Of a stretch of DNA of 64,000 nt, positions 34,142 through 44,586 are shown piece by piece. Origin of the DNA: Acephala macrosclerotiorum (taxonomy: Eukaryota; Ascomycota; Leotiomycetes; Helotiales; Mollisiaceae); assembly GCA_014904845.1 (NCBI GenBank), contig MU119431.1, positions 1 through 64,000 on the forward strand. Reading direction: 5' to 3'. The notes under the pieces are model-generated. The model was not told where the DNA came from, ran no database searches, and worked only from the letters and a program-made list of their open reading frames with translations. Each line of letters starts with the position of its first letter. The stretch's first letter is position 1. Both the position numbers and the translations under genes were made by a program.

Positions 34142-35871
34142 ATGACGGAGCAAGTGCAGCTCGAGGTCTGTATTGTCTGGAGGTCCCCAATTCGCGGAAA
34201 CGGTGTTGACGAGTTACCCTACAGGCGGTTGATGATATTATTGAAAACGACACTTCTTTCGGAGATGTAAGCCACCTCACCCCGGATCACGGGTCGGGCC
34301 GCATATTTATAATTCTCTCCAGGATGATCAAAGTTCAACGACATCCATTGGTTCCAGTGTTTTGAAGTATCGACAAGAAAATGGACGAACGTATCATGCA
34401 TACAAAGACGGCAGTAAGTCGATGCCCTCAAAAGAGACAGTCATAGCCTAACTCAGTCTCAGAGTATGTGTTGCCAAACGATGAGGTCAGTCACACGCCT
34501 GCTAGCGGTTGAGGCGCCCCAAGCTGATATCAAGGCAGGGGGAAAATGATCGCCTGGGTCCGTCGACCTCCATCTCTTTGCGAATCACAACAAGCTCACT
34601 CTTAGTCAGATCTACAACACTACATGTATAGCCTAATGTTGGATGGCAAATTGATTACTGCTCCAGTCCCTAAGGACCAACAGCTTCGTCGAGTCCTGGA
34701 TGCAGGGACTGGAACGGGCATCTGGGCAATTAATTTCGGTGAGTATCGGGATCCTACCTGGAAAAGGCCCCTATACTAACTCGGACCAGCCGATGAGCAT
34801 CCCGAGTCACAGGTATTTCTGAACTTGTTCAATTCCCTCAACCAAGGCTAAGGTTTGCTAGGTCCTCGGCTTAGGTATGACTTGAGCCATATTTCCCTTT
34901 CTGGTAGTTCTCACGAACTCTACTCGCTGCAACCCCTGAACCAGGCATTTGACTCCCGAATAACTCCCGATATGTCTTAAAGAAGCATGCTGACTCAAAG
35001 ATGTCGCCCCAGACCTCAGTCCCATACAACCGCAATTGTGTTTCTCCCATACTTTCTTGAACACATTGCCTTTGCTAACCTATCATAGCGTACCACCCAA
35101 CTGCGCATTTGAAGTGGATGACATCGAGGAAGACTGGGCCTATGAACAAAAATTCGACCTCATATTCATGCGCATGATGACTGGGTCTCTTTCTGACTGG
35201 CCCCGCTGCTTTAAACAATGCTACGAGTACCTCTTTCCCCCACCCATTCCCCATTCTCCGCCTTTCGTCCCATCTAGTAAAGGAAAATAGGAATCTCAAT
35301 CCCGGCGGCTGGATCGAAATCCACGACATGAAATTCCCCATCGAAGACAACGACTCCTCCTTCCCTTCAGGTCTGTCAACTCCTGAAATTTCGTATGCGT
35401 TTCAGAGAAAATTTCTTGCTGATTTGTTGTGCCAGACTGCGCCGTAAAACAATGGACCGAACATGTGATCGAAGCCGCCAAGAACCTCGGTCGCCCACTC
35501 GACAGCGCCAAACACTACAAACAACAACTCATCGATGCTGGATTTGAGAACGTCACCCAAGTGATGTATAAATGGCCTCAAAATCACTGGCCGAAGGATG
35601 AGAAGTTGAAAGAGTTGGGAAGGTGGATGTATGAGAATTTCTCGACTAATTTGAGTGGATTGAGTTTGGCGCTTTATACGAGAGGATTAGGGTGGAGCGT
35701 GGAGCAGACGGAGTTGTTCTTAGTGGAAGTCAGGAAGAGTATGAAGGATACTAAGGTTCATGGGTATTATCCGATGTGAGTTAACGTTCTTGAATTTAAC
35801 GATGAGGGGGCTGACCCTGCATGTCTAGCTATGTGATATACGCGCAGAAGCCTAAGTCTCCCGAGGCATAA
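34142..35871 (+). CDS. TAM-domain SAM methyltransferase (LaeA-like), 13 exons
   Basis: Fungal class I methyltransferase of the TAM/LaeA-like group; its substrate is unknown. The model has 13 exons: 34142-34165, 34225-34266, 34323-34413, 34463-34485, 34539-34557, 34610-34738, 34790-34812, 34862-34874, 35001-35037, 35089-35226, 35291-35370, 35436-35775 and 35829-35871. This gives exactly 334 codons including stop (333 aa). All joints restore family motifs: SFGDDDQSSTTSI, YRQENGRTYHAYKDGKYVLPND, LDLQHYMYSLMLDGKL, VLDAGTGTGIWAINFADEHPE (SAM motif I), QVLGLDVAPDLSPIQP, VPPNCAFEVDDIEEDW, RMMTGSLSDWP, NLNPGGWIEI and the C-terminal TRGLGWSVEQTELFLVEVRK. One exon is 13 nt and four more are 19-24 nt. 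It appears functional, unlike its downstream neighbours. Confidence 0.87.
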
Positions 35872-36108
35872 TAGAAGTTCTGTTGAAGCAATGAACGAGA
35901 TACGCCTTTTGGTCTGAGGGAAGCCTCGAACATATTCGACCTTTCCCAGAAGCAATTGCTTCCAGTGGCTTCCACATGATGGGAAGTACTCACGGTGGTC
36001 AATGTCCGGATAATGTTGCAAAGCTTACATCCGGATAAATAGATAAAGGGCCTCTCCCCGCCCCTACCCCAATTTTCTTCAATGTTCTTTCTTGGCGTGC
36101 ATTTCATA

Positions 36109-37118
36109 ATGTCCAAAATTTCTATATCACTTTTCCTATTCTCAATTCTCCTGCCCATTTTCGCGCAATTCATCCCGAGCCCAGGCAGCTTCCCTCCCCC
36201 AGGCGGCGATCCCCTCATCCCAGGTGGAATATTCTCCTCTTCCGCCGCCGAACTCACCATCCTCTACCCCATATCCCCACCCTAGCCACAGATCCCGAGG
36301 CCCCCACCACACCCAGCATCCCAACCAACGACTCAGGTCCCTACCCCGCAACCCTCTTCACCGACGCCCTCCTTCCAAATCATACGATATACGCACCTAT
36401 ATCACCGCCAAAGGGACCGAAGTTGCCGTTCATAAGCTGGTCTAACGGGATATGCGAAACAAATGGATTAGCGTACAGGTTTTTCCTGACCGAGATAGCG
36501 AGTTGGGGGTACGTGGTTGCTGCTGAGGGTCTGCCTGGTGGGTATCCTGGGAATAGAACAATGTTTTCGACTGTTGCTGAATCTAGAGCCGCGATAAACT
36601 GGGCTATGGATGGAGGAGGGAGGAAATATGGGATTGATAGGGAAAAGGTGGCGACGGCGGGGCATTGTGGTGGGTTGGAGGGTTTAAGTACGGCTTATCG
36701 TGATCAGAGGGTTGAGAGGATTTTGTTATTTGATATCTCGATTTTTGGGGATGATAAGAGGTATTTACTAGAGGCTATTGATGTGCTTGTGGCTTGGTTT
36801 GAGGGCGGGAAGTTGGATTTTACTTATCCTTTGGTGCGTGTTCTATTCTTCGTCGCTAAAGGGAGGAGAGCTAATGAGCGGAAACAGGCTGTAAAGGACT
36901 ACGCGTTATTGAATGAGGGGTTGCCGACTTTCAAGGTGAGTCTTGATACCGGGCATTATGGCACGTATTTCGCAACGAATGGAGGCAAGTTTGGGAAGGC
37001 GGCTGTGGATTATTTGGAGTAGCAGCTTAGGGGCGATGTGGTGGCGAAGAGAAGGTGTTTGAATCCAGGGAGCTTGGTGAGTCAGAATTGGACGGTGGAG
37101 TATAAGAATTGGTTTTGA
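36109..37118 (+). pseudogene. Secreted alpha/beta-hydrolase pseudogene (no Ser, early stop)
   Basis: Starts at ATG 36109 (alternative 36082) with a signal peptide (SISLFLFSILLPIFA). An intron of about 70 bp joins DPLIP to ATDPEAPTTP. A 54-bp open intron near 36838-36891 is likely, joining FTYPL to AVKDYALL. The fold signs are LPFISWSNGICETNGLAYRF and GYVVAAEGLPGG. The nucleophile elbow, normally G-x-S-C-G-G in this dienelactone-hydrolase/chlorophyllase-like family, reads AGHCGGLEG here: the Ser codon is gone. After AVDYLE a TAG (37020-37022) stands where Trp is expected, and the same frame continues with a normal-looking end (SLVSQNWTVEYKNWF) to TGA at 37118. Probably a dead gene. Confidence 0.68.
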
Positions 37119-37745
37119 GCTCGCGAGGCTGGTGCCGAAGGTGAGTGGTAAAATTAGTCGGTCTGCGATCGAGGAACATCAACGAGAGGCAGATCTATGC
37201 TATTTAGGTCACTTGATCTGCACGTAGGGAAAAATGACTTTTCCTATTGTTCAATTTCCATTTGGATACTCTATCAGTTCTGATTCCCTCCGCGCTCCAA
37301 CATCGTGGCGTTATTACGAGCTCTATAAGTCTTGGCGCGCATTTTCTCAGCATCCAACTCGTTAATAGAGAGCGAAATTCACGGCCTATTCTTCATTCGC
37401 CAATGGACACTTCCAATAGTCGATCTTGTGAGAGTACCAGTGATATCAACGCTGATTGCATTGTTAAACACGATTGAACTTCAAAACGAGCGCAGCACCA
37501 AGATTTCTGTGGGCCTACTCCCCCTATTGCACCGTGGAAATGAATACCTAAGCGAAGTTAATTGAGATCCACAATAGGGGAACAACTATACCGAATGAAG
37601 TATGGTTCCTAGAACGTCATCTGACATGCAGCTACTTAGCTCCACCGCATGCTTTTCTTCCTGTCAATATCACCACTTTCTTAGTAGCACCCTGATATGA
37701 ACGCTATGTCGACCTACGTCCACTGTCGATAGAAAAGCGTTCGAG
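37119..37745. other. Intergenic region
   Basis: About 630 bp without a supported gene; presumably the promoter of the 3beta-HSD gene. Confidence 0.35.
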
Positions 37746-38823
37746 ATGCCGTCACAAGTAGCTCTTGTAACAGGTGGATGTGGTTGTGTAGGCTTTCACA
37801 TTGTCAAAGCTCTTCTCCAGGACTCGGATTTCTTGTCAATTCATGTCTTCTCGCGCAAACCGACGAAGAATTTGCTTCCTGGGGTCGCATATCATGCGGG
37901 AAACATCTCATCAGACGAGGATGTCAAGGCGTTATTCTCTGCGGTGCAGCCGACTGTTGTGTTTCACGTGGCCTCACCGGCATCCGAAGGCTCTTCCAAC
38001 GGTTTCAAATACTTCTACAATGCAAATGTCACTGGCACAATGAACCTGCTTGAATATTCAAACAAATCAAGGTCAACAAGAATGTTCATCTACACCTCAT
38101 CTGTCAGCGTCTGTGCCCCTCCGCTTCATTTCGCCACAGAAGACTGCCCTTTGAAATCCTTCAAGGACTTCAATTATTACTCAACAACAAAAGCCATCGC
38201 CGAAACCGCAGTCCTGCAAGCCAACGACAGAACAAGGTTGCTCACCTGCGCCCTCCGAATAACACCAATATATGGCGAACGAGATAGCCAAATGATCCCT
38301 GGACTCCTCCAGTCGCTCCAAGTCGGATTCAACATGATTCGATTTGCTAGCGACAAGGTTCTCATGGATGTCACCTCAGCGAACAATGCAGCTACAGCTC
38401 ACATCCTTGCTTACAAAGCTCTCAAGAGGACGATCTCTGACTCGACTTCGGACAAGGCTGACGGAGAGGCATTTTTTATCACCAACGGGACGCCTTTGCC
38501 TCCTTGGACCGTTCTTCGAAAAGTCTGGGCTGCCGCAGGCGACCAAACTCCCGAGGCTGAATTGTGGTGGGTTCCTGCATGGTTCTTGGTGGGACTTGGG
38601 ACAATGCTGGAATGGCTCTTTTGGATCTTCACTTTCGGCACAAGAACTCCGCCCGATTTCAGAAGCCATTCCTTCAGGTGGATAAACGAAGAAAGAACAT
38701 TTTCGATTCAGAAAGCAAGAGAAAGGCTGGGTGGGGTATGAGCCAATGGATGACATTGATCGAAGCATTAGGGATGGAGTAGCATGGGCGTTGGAGACGA
38801 TGCAGTCGCCCAAAACGAAGTAA
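37746..38823 (+). pseudogene. 3beta-HSD/NSDHL-like dehydrogenase, C-terminal frameshift
   Basis: Extended short-chain dehydrogenase of the 3beta-hydroxysteroid dehydrogenase/Erg26 group (NAD(P)-dependent sterol or secondary-metabolite oxidation). From ATG 37746 the frame gives 331 aa with VTGGCGCVG (Rossmann glycine motif), VFHVASPAS, the catalytic SSVSV...YYSTTK (YxxxK), LRITPIYG and a hydrophobic region near 275-300. It stops just after ARERLGGV. Skipping one base of the GGGG run at 38735-38738 gives a continuation that fits the family tail (YEPMDDIDRSIRDGVAW), ending at TAA 38821-38823. So either the gene has a 1-bp insertion or the assembly does. The catalytic part is whole, so the truncated protein might still fold. 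Confidence 0.7.
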
Positions 38824-39297
38824 TCGGAAACAGTGTTGAGGAGCAATTACTTCGGTTCACTGTAGTGTTGGGATGTGGTCCATACTTTCTTTGCGGGTGT
38901 ATGGGTTGGGAAATGCCTCGGAAGTCGCGAAGGGCCAATCACATGCCGCGACATCGCATTTCCCTTCGAAGTCCGTCGGAAGTATCTGAATTGGGGTACT
39001 AAGCTAGAGCTTGGTTCCTGTAATCTTCTATGACCATGAGTATGACCGTAAAAAGCTTTTAAACTCAGCTGTCCAGCAGCAACTTAGTGCTGGCACTTGC
39101 TGTTCGCTGTTTCATTTCCTATTTTGAGCACCCGCAGAAAGATCGGCATCAGCTCCGCAGACCGGGATATGACCTCATGTCAGCTTTCATGGTAACCACA
39201 AAGTTCAAAGCAATTTGCTTCACAGTGCTCGTAGGTTCATCATGGATCAATTTTCTCCCACTTTTCAATTACCCGCCACTACCAGTACAATACGATC
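38824..39297. other. Intergenic region
   Basis: About 470 bp; no gene or repeat recognised. Confidence 0.35.
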
Positions 39298-40532
39298 ATG
39301 CCTTCAGAAAAGTTTTTCGCTGGCGCCCCATCCTTTCCTGACGATGTGCCTACTGCCCGTCTATCTATCGTATCACTCGAGAAACTTCTAGGGTGCGGAG
39401 AGAAAGAGTTGGCGAAGCTTTTCGGCGCATGCACGAACGATGGTTTCTTCCTTCTTGACTTGAGAGGCGTCTCTGGTGGTGCGAGCCTTATCACAGTTGT
39501 CGGGGAACTCTTCAAGATCAACAAATCATTGTTTAACGTAGTTCCGGTGAACTTGAGTATGCTCATCCACCACCTGGCATCCTAGGGTGACCCCCTTTTT
39601 TTCTTCTTTTTTTTTTTTTTTTTTTCGGTTCTCGAAATCTGCACAGCCTCCCTTTTCATGTCGTTTCCATAAGCAAGTCTTTAGATGCTAATATTATCGA
39701 AAATAGATGTAATGCATTTGGCTCAACTGAGATTGAATCGGGACTGCCAGATCGTTTTGAGTTGTCTGCATGAGCCAAGACGACATCATCGGCAGTACTT
39801 CCCCAATTCCACAACCAACAACCATGGAAAAGGGACGCCCAGTCTTCAACAACTTTGTCACAAATTCGCATTACGTCGCATCACGGATCTTACTGCATCT
39901 AGACAGGCATCTCTGTCTCCCAGAGGGCGCTCTCGAGTCCCGTCAAAAGCTCTACAGCGAATCGGGATTTATCATCCACTTGATGAAATATCCTCAACAA
40001 CCTGAGTCTGATCGCCGTACCATTCTCCTTGGCCACACGGATGTAGGAACTGCCACATTGCTTTTCAATGTCATCGGGGGCCTACAAATCCTCCCGGCCG
40101 ACTCGGACAATAAGGAGGAGAATTGGCGATATGTGAAGCCCCGGCCGGGCTGCGCCATTGTAAACCTTGGAGACACGATGAGAGAATGGACTGGTGAAAT
40201 ACTAAGGAGCAATCCTCATCGTGTCACATTCCCGCCTGGAGAGCAAGGAGATTTCACACGATACAGTATAGCGTACCTGATGAGGGCAGAATCTGGAGCG
40301 AGTATGAAGAGGCTTGCTTTGAAAGGGAGTCTAGTTCAGCTGGTGAAGGTTGGTGAGGAACAAATCGAGTTTACAGCTGATGGGTGGGTCGGTCGAAAGA
40401 CGGCTCTGGCAAGATCGGCAAAAGATCCAGCGAGTGCGAGAGATGGTCGAGGTGGTTGGGCCTGAGGACTTCACCATGCGACGGCCTCAGAGTGGCTTGC
40501 GACTGTTGGAAAAACAGGTAAGATTCGAATGA
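39298..40532 (+). pseudogene. 2OG-Fe(II) dioxygenase (IPNS-like) with frameshifts
   Basis: Isopenicillin-N-synthase-type oxygenase; relatives act on small molecules and hormones. ATG 39298 opens with a DIOX_N head (KLFGACTNDGFFLLDLRG). After INKSLFN the correct protein moves to another frame (ELEYAHPPPGILG). An intron with a long poly-T tract (about 39592-39710) leads to CNAFGSTEIESGLPDRFEL, then a second frame change leads to SQDDIIGSTSPIPQP. The 2OG domain from there is complete: HTDVGTATLLFN holds the His and Asp, RSNPHRV the second His, and RYSIAY the Arg/Ser that bind 2-oxoglutarate. The last residues may be shifted again near 40400. With two or more single-base frame changes it is probably a pseudogene. 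Confidence 0.6.
39592..39625. repeat. Poly-T/pyrimidine tract
   Basis: A run of T with two short C interruptions, lying in the presumed intron of the 2OG oxygenase gene. Such tracts are hot spots for polymerase slippage. Confidence 0.7.
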
Positions 40533-41664
40533 GTTCACGTAAACAGAGCACGGCGGATACGTATCACAAGGCTAGCTTCGTATGAGCTAATCCAATAATA
40601 GTGTATCCTATTGTGTCTATCTTTCTATCTAAGGAGGGACCGTTCAATATATGGGAACAATTGTCTCGTGCGATGCTTCGTACGAGACACATATCGTCTC
40701 ATCGAGTGCGCCAGCGCACTCGACACGTGATCTGGCATTTCGAACCACGGTCCTCGCGACAGCGACCTTGATGACACTTTTATATTTTATATGGATTGTA
40801 AATATTTCGTTTGATACCTTCTAGCAATTCTGCATGGTATTGAAGCAACATTTCGCTCAAGAATCTTTTCCTAATCGTCCAGCTACACGTGACGTAACCG
40901 AGGCCGTCACCAGCTTCGAAAGAGGGAGGTACCGGCAAGATAGGGGGCTCGGCTACTGAAACACCACCTATAAAAAGACACCCTCTCCAACTCAGCGCAC
41001 CGCAACATCAAAGGTCCGTCTCGAGTCAAGATTCCCAGTCACTCTGGGCCTCTATTGTCCATCACGGAATTCTCCTGCACTGAGCTAATCTTTCCAAGCT
41101 CCTTGTCATCAAGTCAAGCTCAACATGCAGATCATCATCATTCGACATCCCCACACTGCCACGCGTCAAACTTTCGCATCCGCCGATACGAGTGTTTGAA
41201 ACACGATATATAGAAACAAAATCCTAGATAATTTTAACCGATGAAAGTTTGTTCTTGGAGATATATTGCTATTTTTAAGCTCAAACTGGGGAAGGGATCA
41301 TCAAGTGACGAAGAAGCTGATGTTTTGCCCTAGGGAAATTGCTATGGGGAAAGCCAAAGCTTTTTTTCATGGACAGGTATGCTTTGTTGAGCGTAGATCT
41401 TCACCAAATTGCGATGCTATTTTGAAGATATTAGTGAAATGTCCACTTACCACAGCAAATGCTATGGCAATGAGATGGAAATTCGACAGTCACTGACGAC
41501 AATAGATGCTAGGTGGGACAGTCCGCTAATGGTTATTGCGCGGCAGCAGGAACACATCGATAATTTGAGAGTTAAATAGAGAAGTTATGAGCACTTTCAT
41601 TCGACATCCTTAGCATCATTTTCATTCCTTCTCTTGCTTTCATTGCTGAATTCTTTCCTTCAAC
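40533..41664. other. Intergenic with orphan TATA promoter and short ORF
   Basis: No complete gene. A clear TATA-like box (CCTATAAAAAGACACC, from 40968) is followed by a CT-rich leader and an ATG at 41125 that opens only 24 codons (MQIIIIRHPHTATRQT...). This may be a promoter whose gene was lost. The CT-rich stretch 41600-41664 is the leader of the tyrosinase gene. Confidence 0.45.
40703..40722. repeat. Perfect 9-bp inverted repeat (hairpin)
   Basis: CGAGTGCGC and GCGCACTCG separated by CA, lying 170 bp after the 2OG oxygenase relic. A GAGAC/GTCTC pair lies just upstream. Could be a chance palindrome or a transcript-end structure. Confidence 0.5.
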
Positions 41665-42853
41665 ATGGTTTCTTCATTCTCCACTCTCTTTACTGTCGCC
41701 ACAGCCGCTTCACTCGTTATTGCGGCTCCTCAAGTTCAACAGAGAAGCAACACCACTTCTGCCTCTTGCGGTACTGTTACACAGCGCAAATCATGGTAGG
41801 TGTTCGCAATTAGAGGATACATGCTGGCGCTGACACAAGTCAAGGACCGCTCTCACCAATGATGAAAAAAAGGCGTATCTCGATGCCGAGCTCTGCTTGA
41901 TGAACCTTCCAGCCAAGGCAGGTTTCCCGGGTGCCCAAACTCGATGGGACGACTTGCAATTCGCACACATTAATTCCACGAACGTTGTTCACGATGTTGT
42001 AAGCACTCCCCTTACTCAGTCCCGTTTATTCGGATATTTATCTCAAGACATCGGCTAACAAATCCAGGGGGGATTCCTCCCATGGCATCGTCTCTACATG
42101 TACACCCACCTCACCTTGCTACAAACAGAGTGCAATTACACTGGGGTCCAGCCATACTGGGAAGAGCTACTCGACTCCGACAACCTGACAGCATCTGCAA
42201 TCTTTGATACTGAGTACGGCTTCGGCGGCAATGGCAACGGAACCGATGAATGCATTATCGACGGGCCTTTTGCTAACATCACACTTCATCTTGGACCGAT
42301 CTACGAAGTCACAGATCATTGTATTTCGAGAAGTTTGAACAGTGATGCAATCAAGTGGGCGAATCAAACCTATCTTGATATTGTGTTTGCTGCTCAGAAC
42401 TACTCGGCTGCTTGGCCTTTGTTTTCAAGTTGGCCACATACCGCCGGACATGCTGCTATTTCCGGTGTTATGCTTGATGTTACTTGCAGTCCCGGAGGTT
42501 TGTTCTTTCCCCCACCCTTCCTTTCCTTCAATCAAACCTAATACTGACTTATCCCAGATCCTATCTTTTTCCTCCATCACACTAATCTCGACCGTCTCTG
42601 GTGGGAATGGCAAGCCCAAGACCTCTCCGGTCGCCTCACAGATATGACTGGCCAGAATGTCCCAACCGCAGAGTACATAGCGGAAATGGGGATTTACAAT
42701 GTCACAGATTCGTGGTTGGACTACGATGGTGATAACGGCGGAAACATGACTACCTTGAACCATACGCTGAGTGTGCTGGGTCTCGTGCCTAATGCTACCG
42801 TTGCAGATGTGATGGATATCCAGGGTGGGCTGTTGTGTTATGAATATGTTTGA
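41665..42853 (+). CDS. Secreted tyrosinase-domain copper oxidase
   Basis: Type-3 copper protein that would oxidise phenols or a biosynthetic intermediate. Exons are 41665-41795, 41845-41998, 42068-42497 and 42558-42853, giving 336 aa. The signal peptide (TVATAASLVIA) is cut before PQVQQR. Copper site A comes from FAHIN, LPWHRLYMYTH (second and third His). Copper site B comes from HTAGH (His pair) and DPIFFLHHTNLDRLWWEWQ. About ten N-glycosylation sequons support secretion. It lacks the long C-terminal lid of classical melanin tyrosinases, resembling the short secreted or cluster-borne enzymes. All splice joints are in frame. Confidence 0.88.
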
Positions 42854-43364
42854 TTTGTGATCTAGTGGCACTATGGAAAGATCGAAAAGGTTAGATGGTG
42901 AAGGCGAAGGCTCTTGTTCTATTTTTTTCATTGCTTGGGTTGCTCTTGGGACTTGGAGTTTGAAATGTATTATAGATTGTACCATATTTGCTGCAATTCT
43001 GCGAGATGTTCGTTTATTTTTGCTATCTCTTGTCCCACAAAAGCTTTCTTTTGGATCTTGTGTCTTAATAACCGCAGAAAAATATTCCATCCCGTGGGGC
43101 TGAGGTGTTGCTGCTTTCGCCGTGTTCAGCTGGCCGAGTGGACGTGATTGGCCAATGCCCACACTAGACCAAGACTGTCACTGGGTAAGCCTGTAGAAGG
43201 ACCAGAATTCTACGCCACAGCAGCTGACATCTTTCAGATTCTCTCAAACAATCTCTTTCCTGTCTCTCGATTCAATCACTCGCTGAATTGAATTCGCTTC
43301 ACCAATCTGGGGGAAGGAAGTCCTAAAAAGGACGCTGGCCCGGGGGGATCACCTGTCCGATGCA
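42854..43364. other. Intergenic region
   Basis: About 510 bp; 3' flank of the tyrosinase gene and presumed promoter of the caspase-like relic. No further features were seen. Confidence 0.35.
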
Positions 43365-44381
43365 ATGAATAATTGCAAGGCTGTTGCCTATCAGCCCAAC
43401 GAAAATCGAGGAGGAGTCGTACCATTACATATGCCTGATAGAAGCCAAGCGGGCATCGAGCGAACGGTGGAAATTAACAACCCGGGGATAGCGAGTGAAA
43501 CTTCCTTTGGACGTACTCCACCACCAACACCCGAAGAGCTTGATCGTCAACTACGTTCCGCAACGCTTCGTTCGTTCGGACAAGAGCTTCAAGCAATCAC
43601 AAATGCTCCCTTTCTAAGAAGAGAGGCCTCCAGGTATCGAAACGTGTATGTTTTGATATTGAAATGGGAAGATGAGGATCCGCAATTACCCATGTCTCGA
43701 GATTTCGAAGTTGAAGGACGTCTTCGTTAACGTATATCATTTCGAGACTGAGTTCTGGGATATTCCAGACCAGGGCTGCCATGATAGTGTTAATTAGAAG
43801 ATACTTGACTTCAAGCGACTTGGTTCTGATAGTAAAGAGGATTTGAAGATTCTGTACTATGGAGGGCATGGGAGACTCACCAGGAATCGGTCATTAGCAT
43901 GGGCAAGGTACGCATCCATCTTCTATCAATGTGATGGGAAACACTAATCGTACTCAATTGGAGGAGTGCCGGAAGATCAAAATACCAAACTGTAAAGTGG
44001 AGTGGGATTCAAAACGTTCTAGAAGAAGCACAGAGTGGTGTCCTTCTCTTACTGGACTGCTGCCATTCTGGGATATCAAACACGGATGAAGGTCGTGGAA
44101 TTACGGAACTTTTAGCCTCTTCCGATTACCACTTTATTGCAAATGGAGTTGGACCATTCTCTTTCAGGCATGCTCTGGTGATTGAGCTCTTGAAAATGCC
44201 CAGACATTCTCGCTTCTCAGTCCTGGAGCTGTACAACAATATCTACTTCAGGATTCAGGGAAGAATGCCAGAAGACGGAAGAGAAAGACATCCGGCTCCG
44301 GTCCATCTGGTATTGACAAACAGCGGTCTGCTACGGCAGAGAATTGAGTTTTCCATACGTCCAGACACTACTCGGAGATAA
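43365..44381 (+). pseudogene. Caspase-like (peptidase C14) protein, disrupted
   Basis: Starts at ATG 43365 with a polar head (about 80 aa), then RNVYVLILKWEDEDPQLPMS. A single-base shift near 43695 moves the true sequence to the frame reading LEISKLKDVFVNVYHFETEFW. A TAG follows in DSVN-stop-KILDF (about 43790), then KILYYGGHGRL with the catalytic His. An intron from the GTACGC at 43909 restores SKYQTVKWSGIQNVLEEAQ. The catalytic Cys sits in VLLLLDCCHSG, and the rest (ITELLASS, FSFRHALVIELLKM, HLVLTNSG) is typical of fungal C14 caspase-like proteins. The catalytic dyad codons remain but two lesions stop translation. A linked NLR or effector domain was not seen. Confidence 0.65.
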
Positions 44382-44586
44382 CCTACTCTTTTGGCTGATT
44401 ATCCTTTGTCCTGCTGCGGCTAAGCAAGTGAAAAATTGAAGGTGGGATGGGCACGCTCGCTTCTTCTCTGATCATCCCGGAAGTAGGCTCAACATCAAAA
44501 GAGGCGGGAGGAGAAATTGGAACGTTTTTTTTCGTACGCCAGTACTAGCAACCTCAAGCAATTACAGGCGCCCCAAGAAGTCGAGA
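44382..44586. other. Short intergenic
   Basis: 205 bp with a T-run; promoter of the proline-rich protein. Confidence 0.3.
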
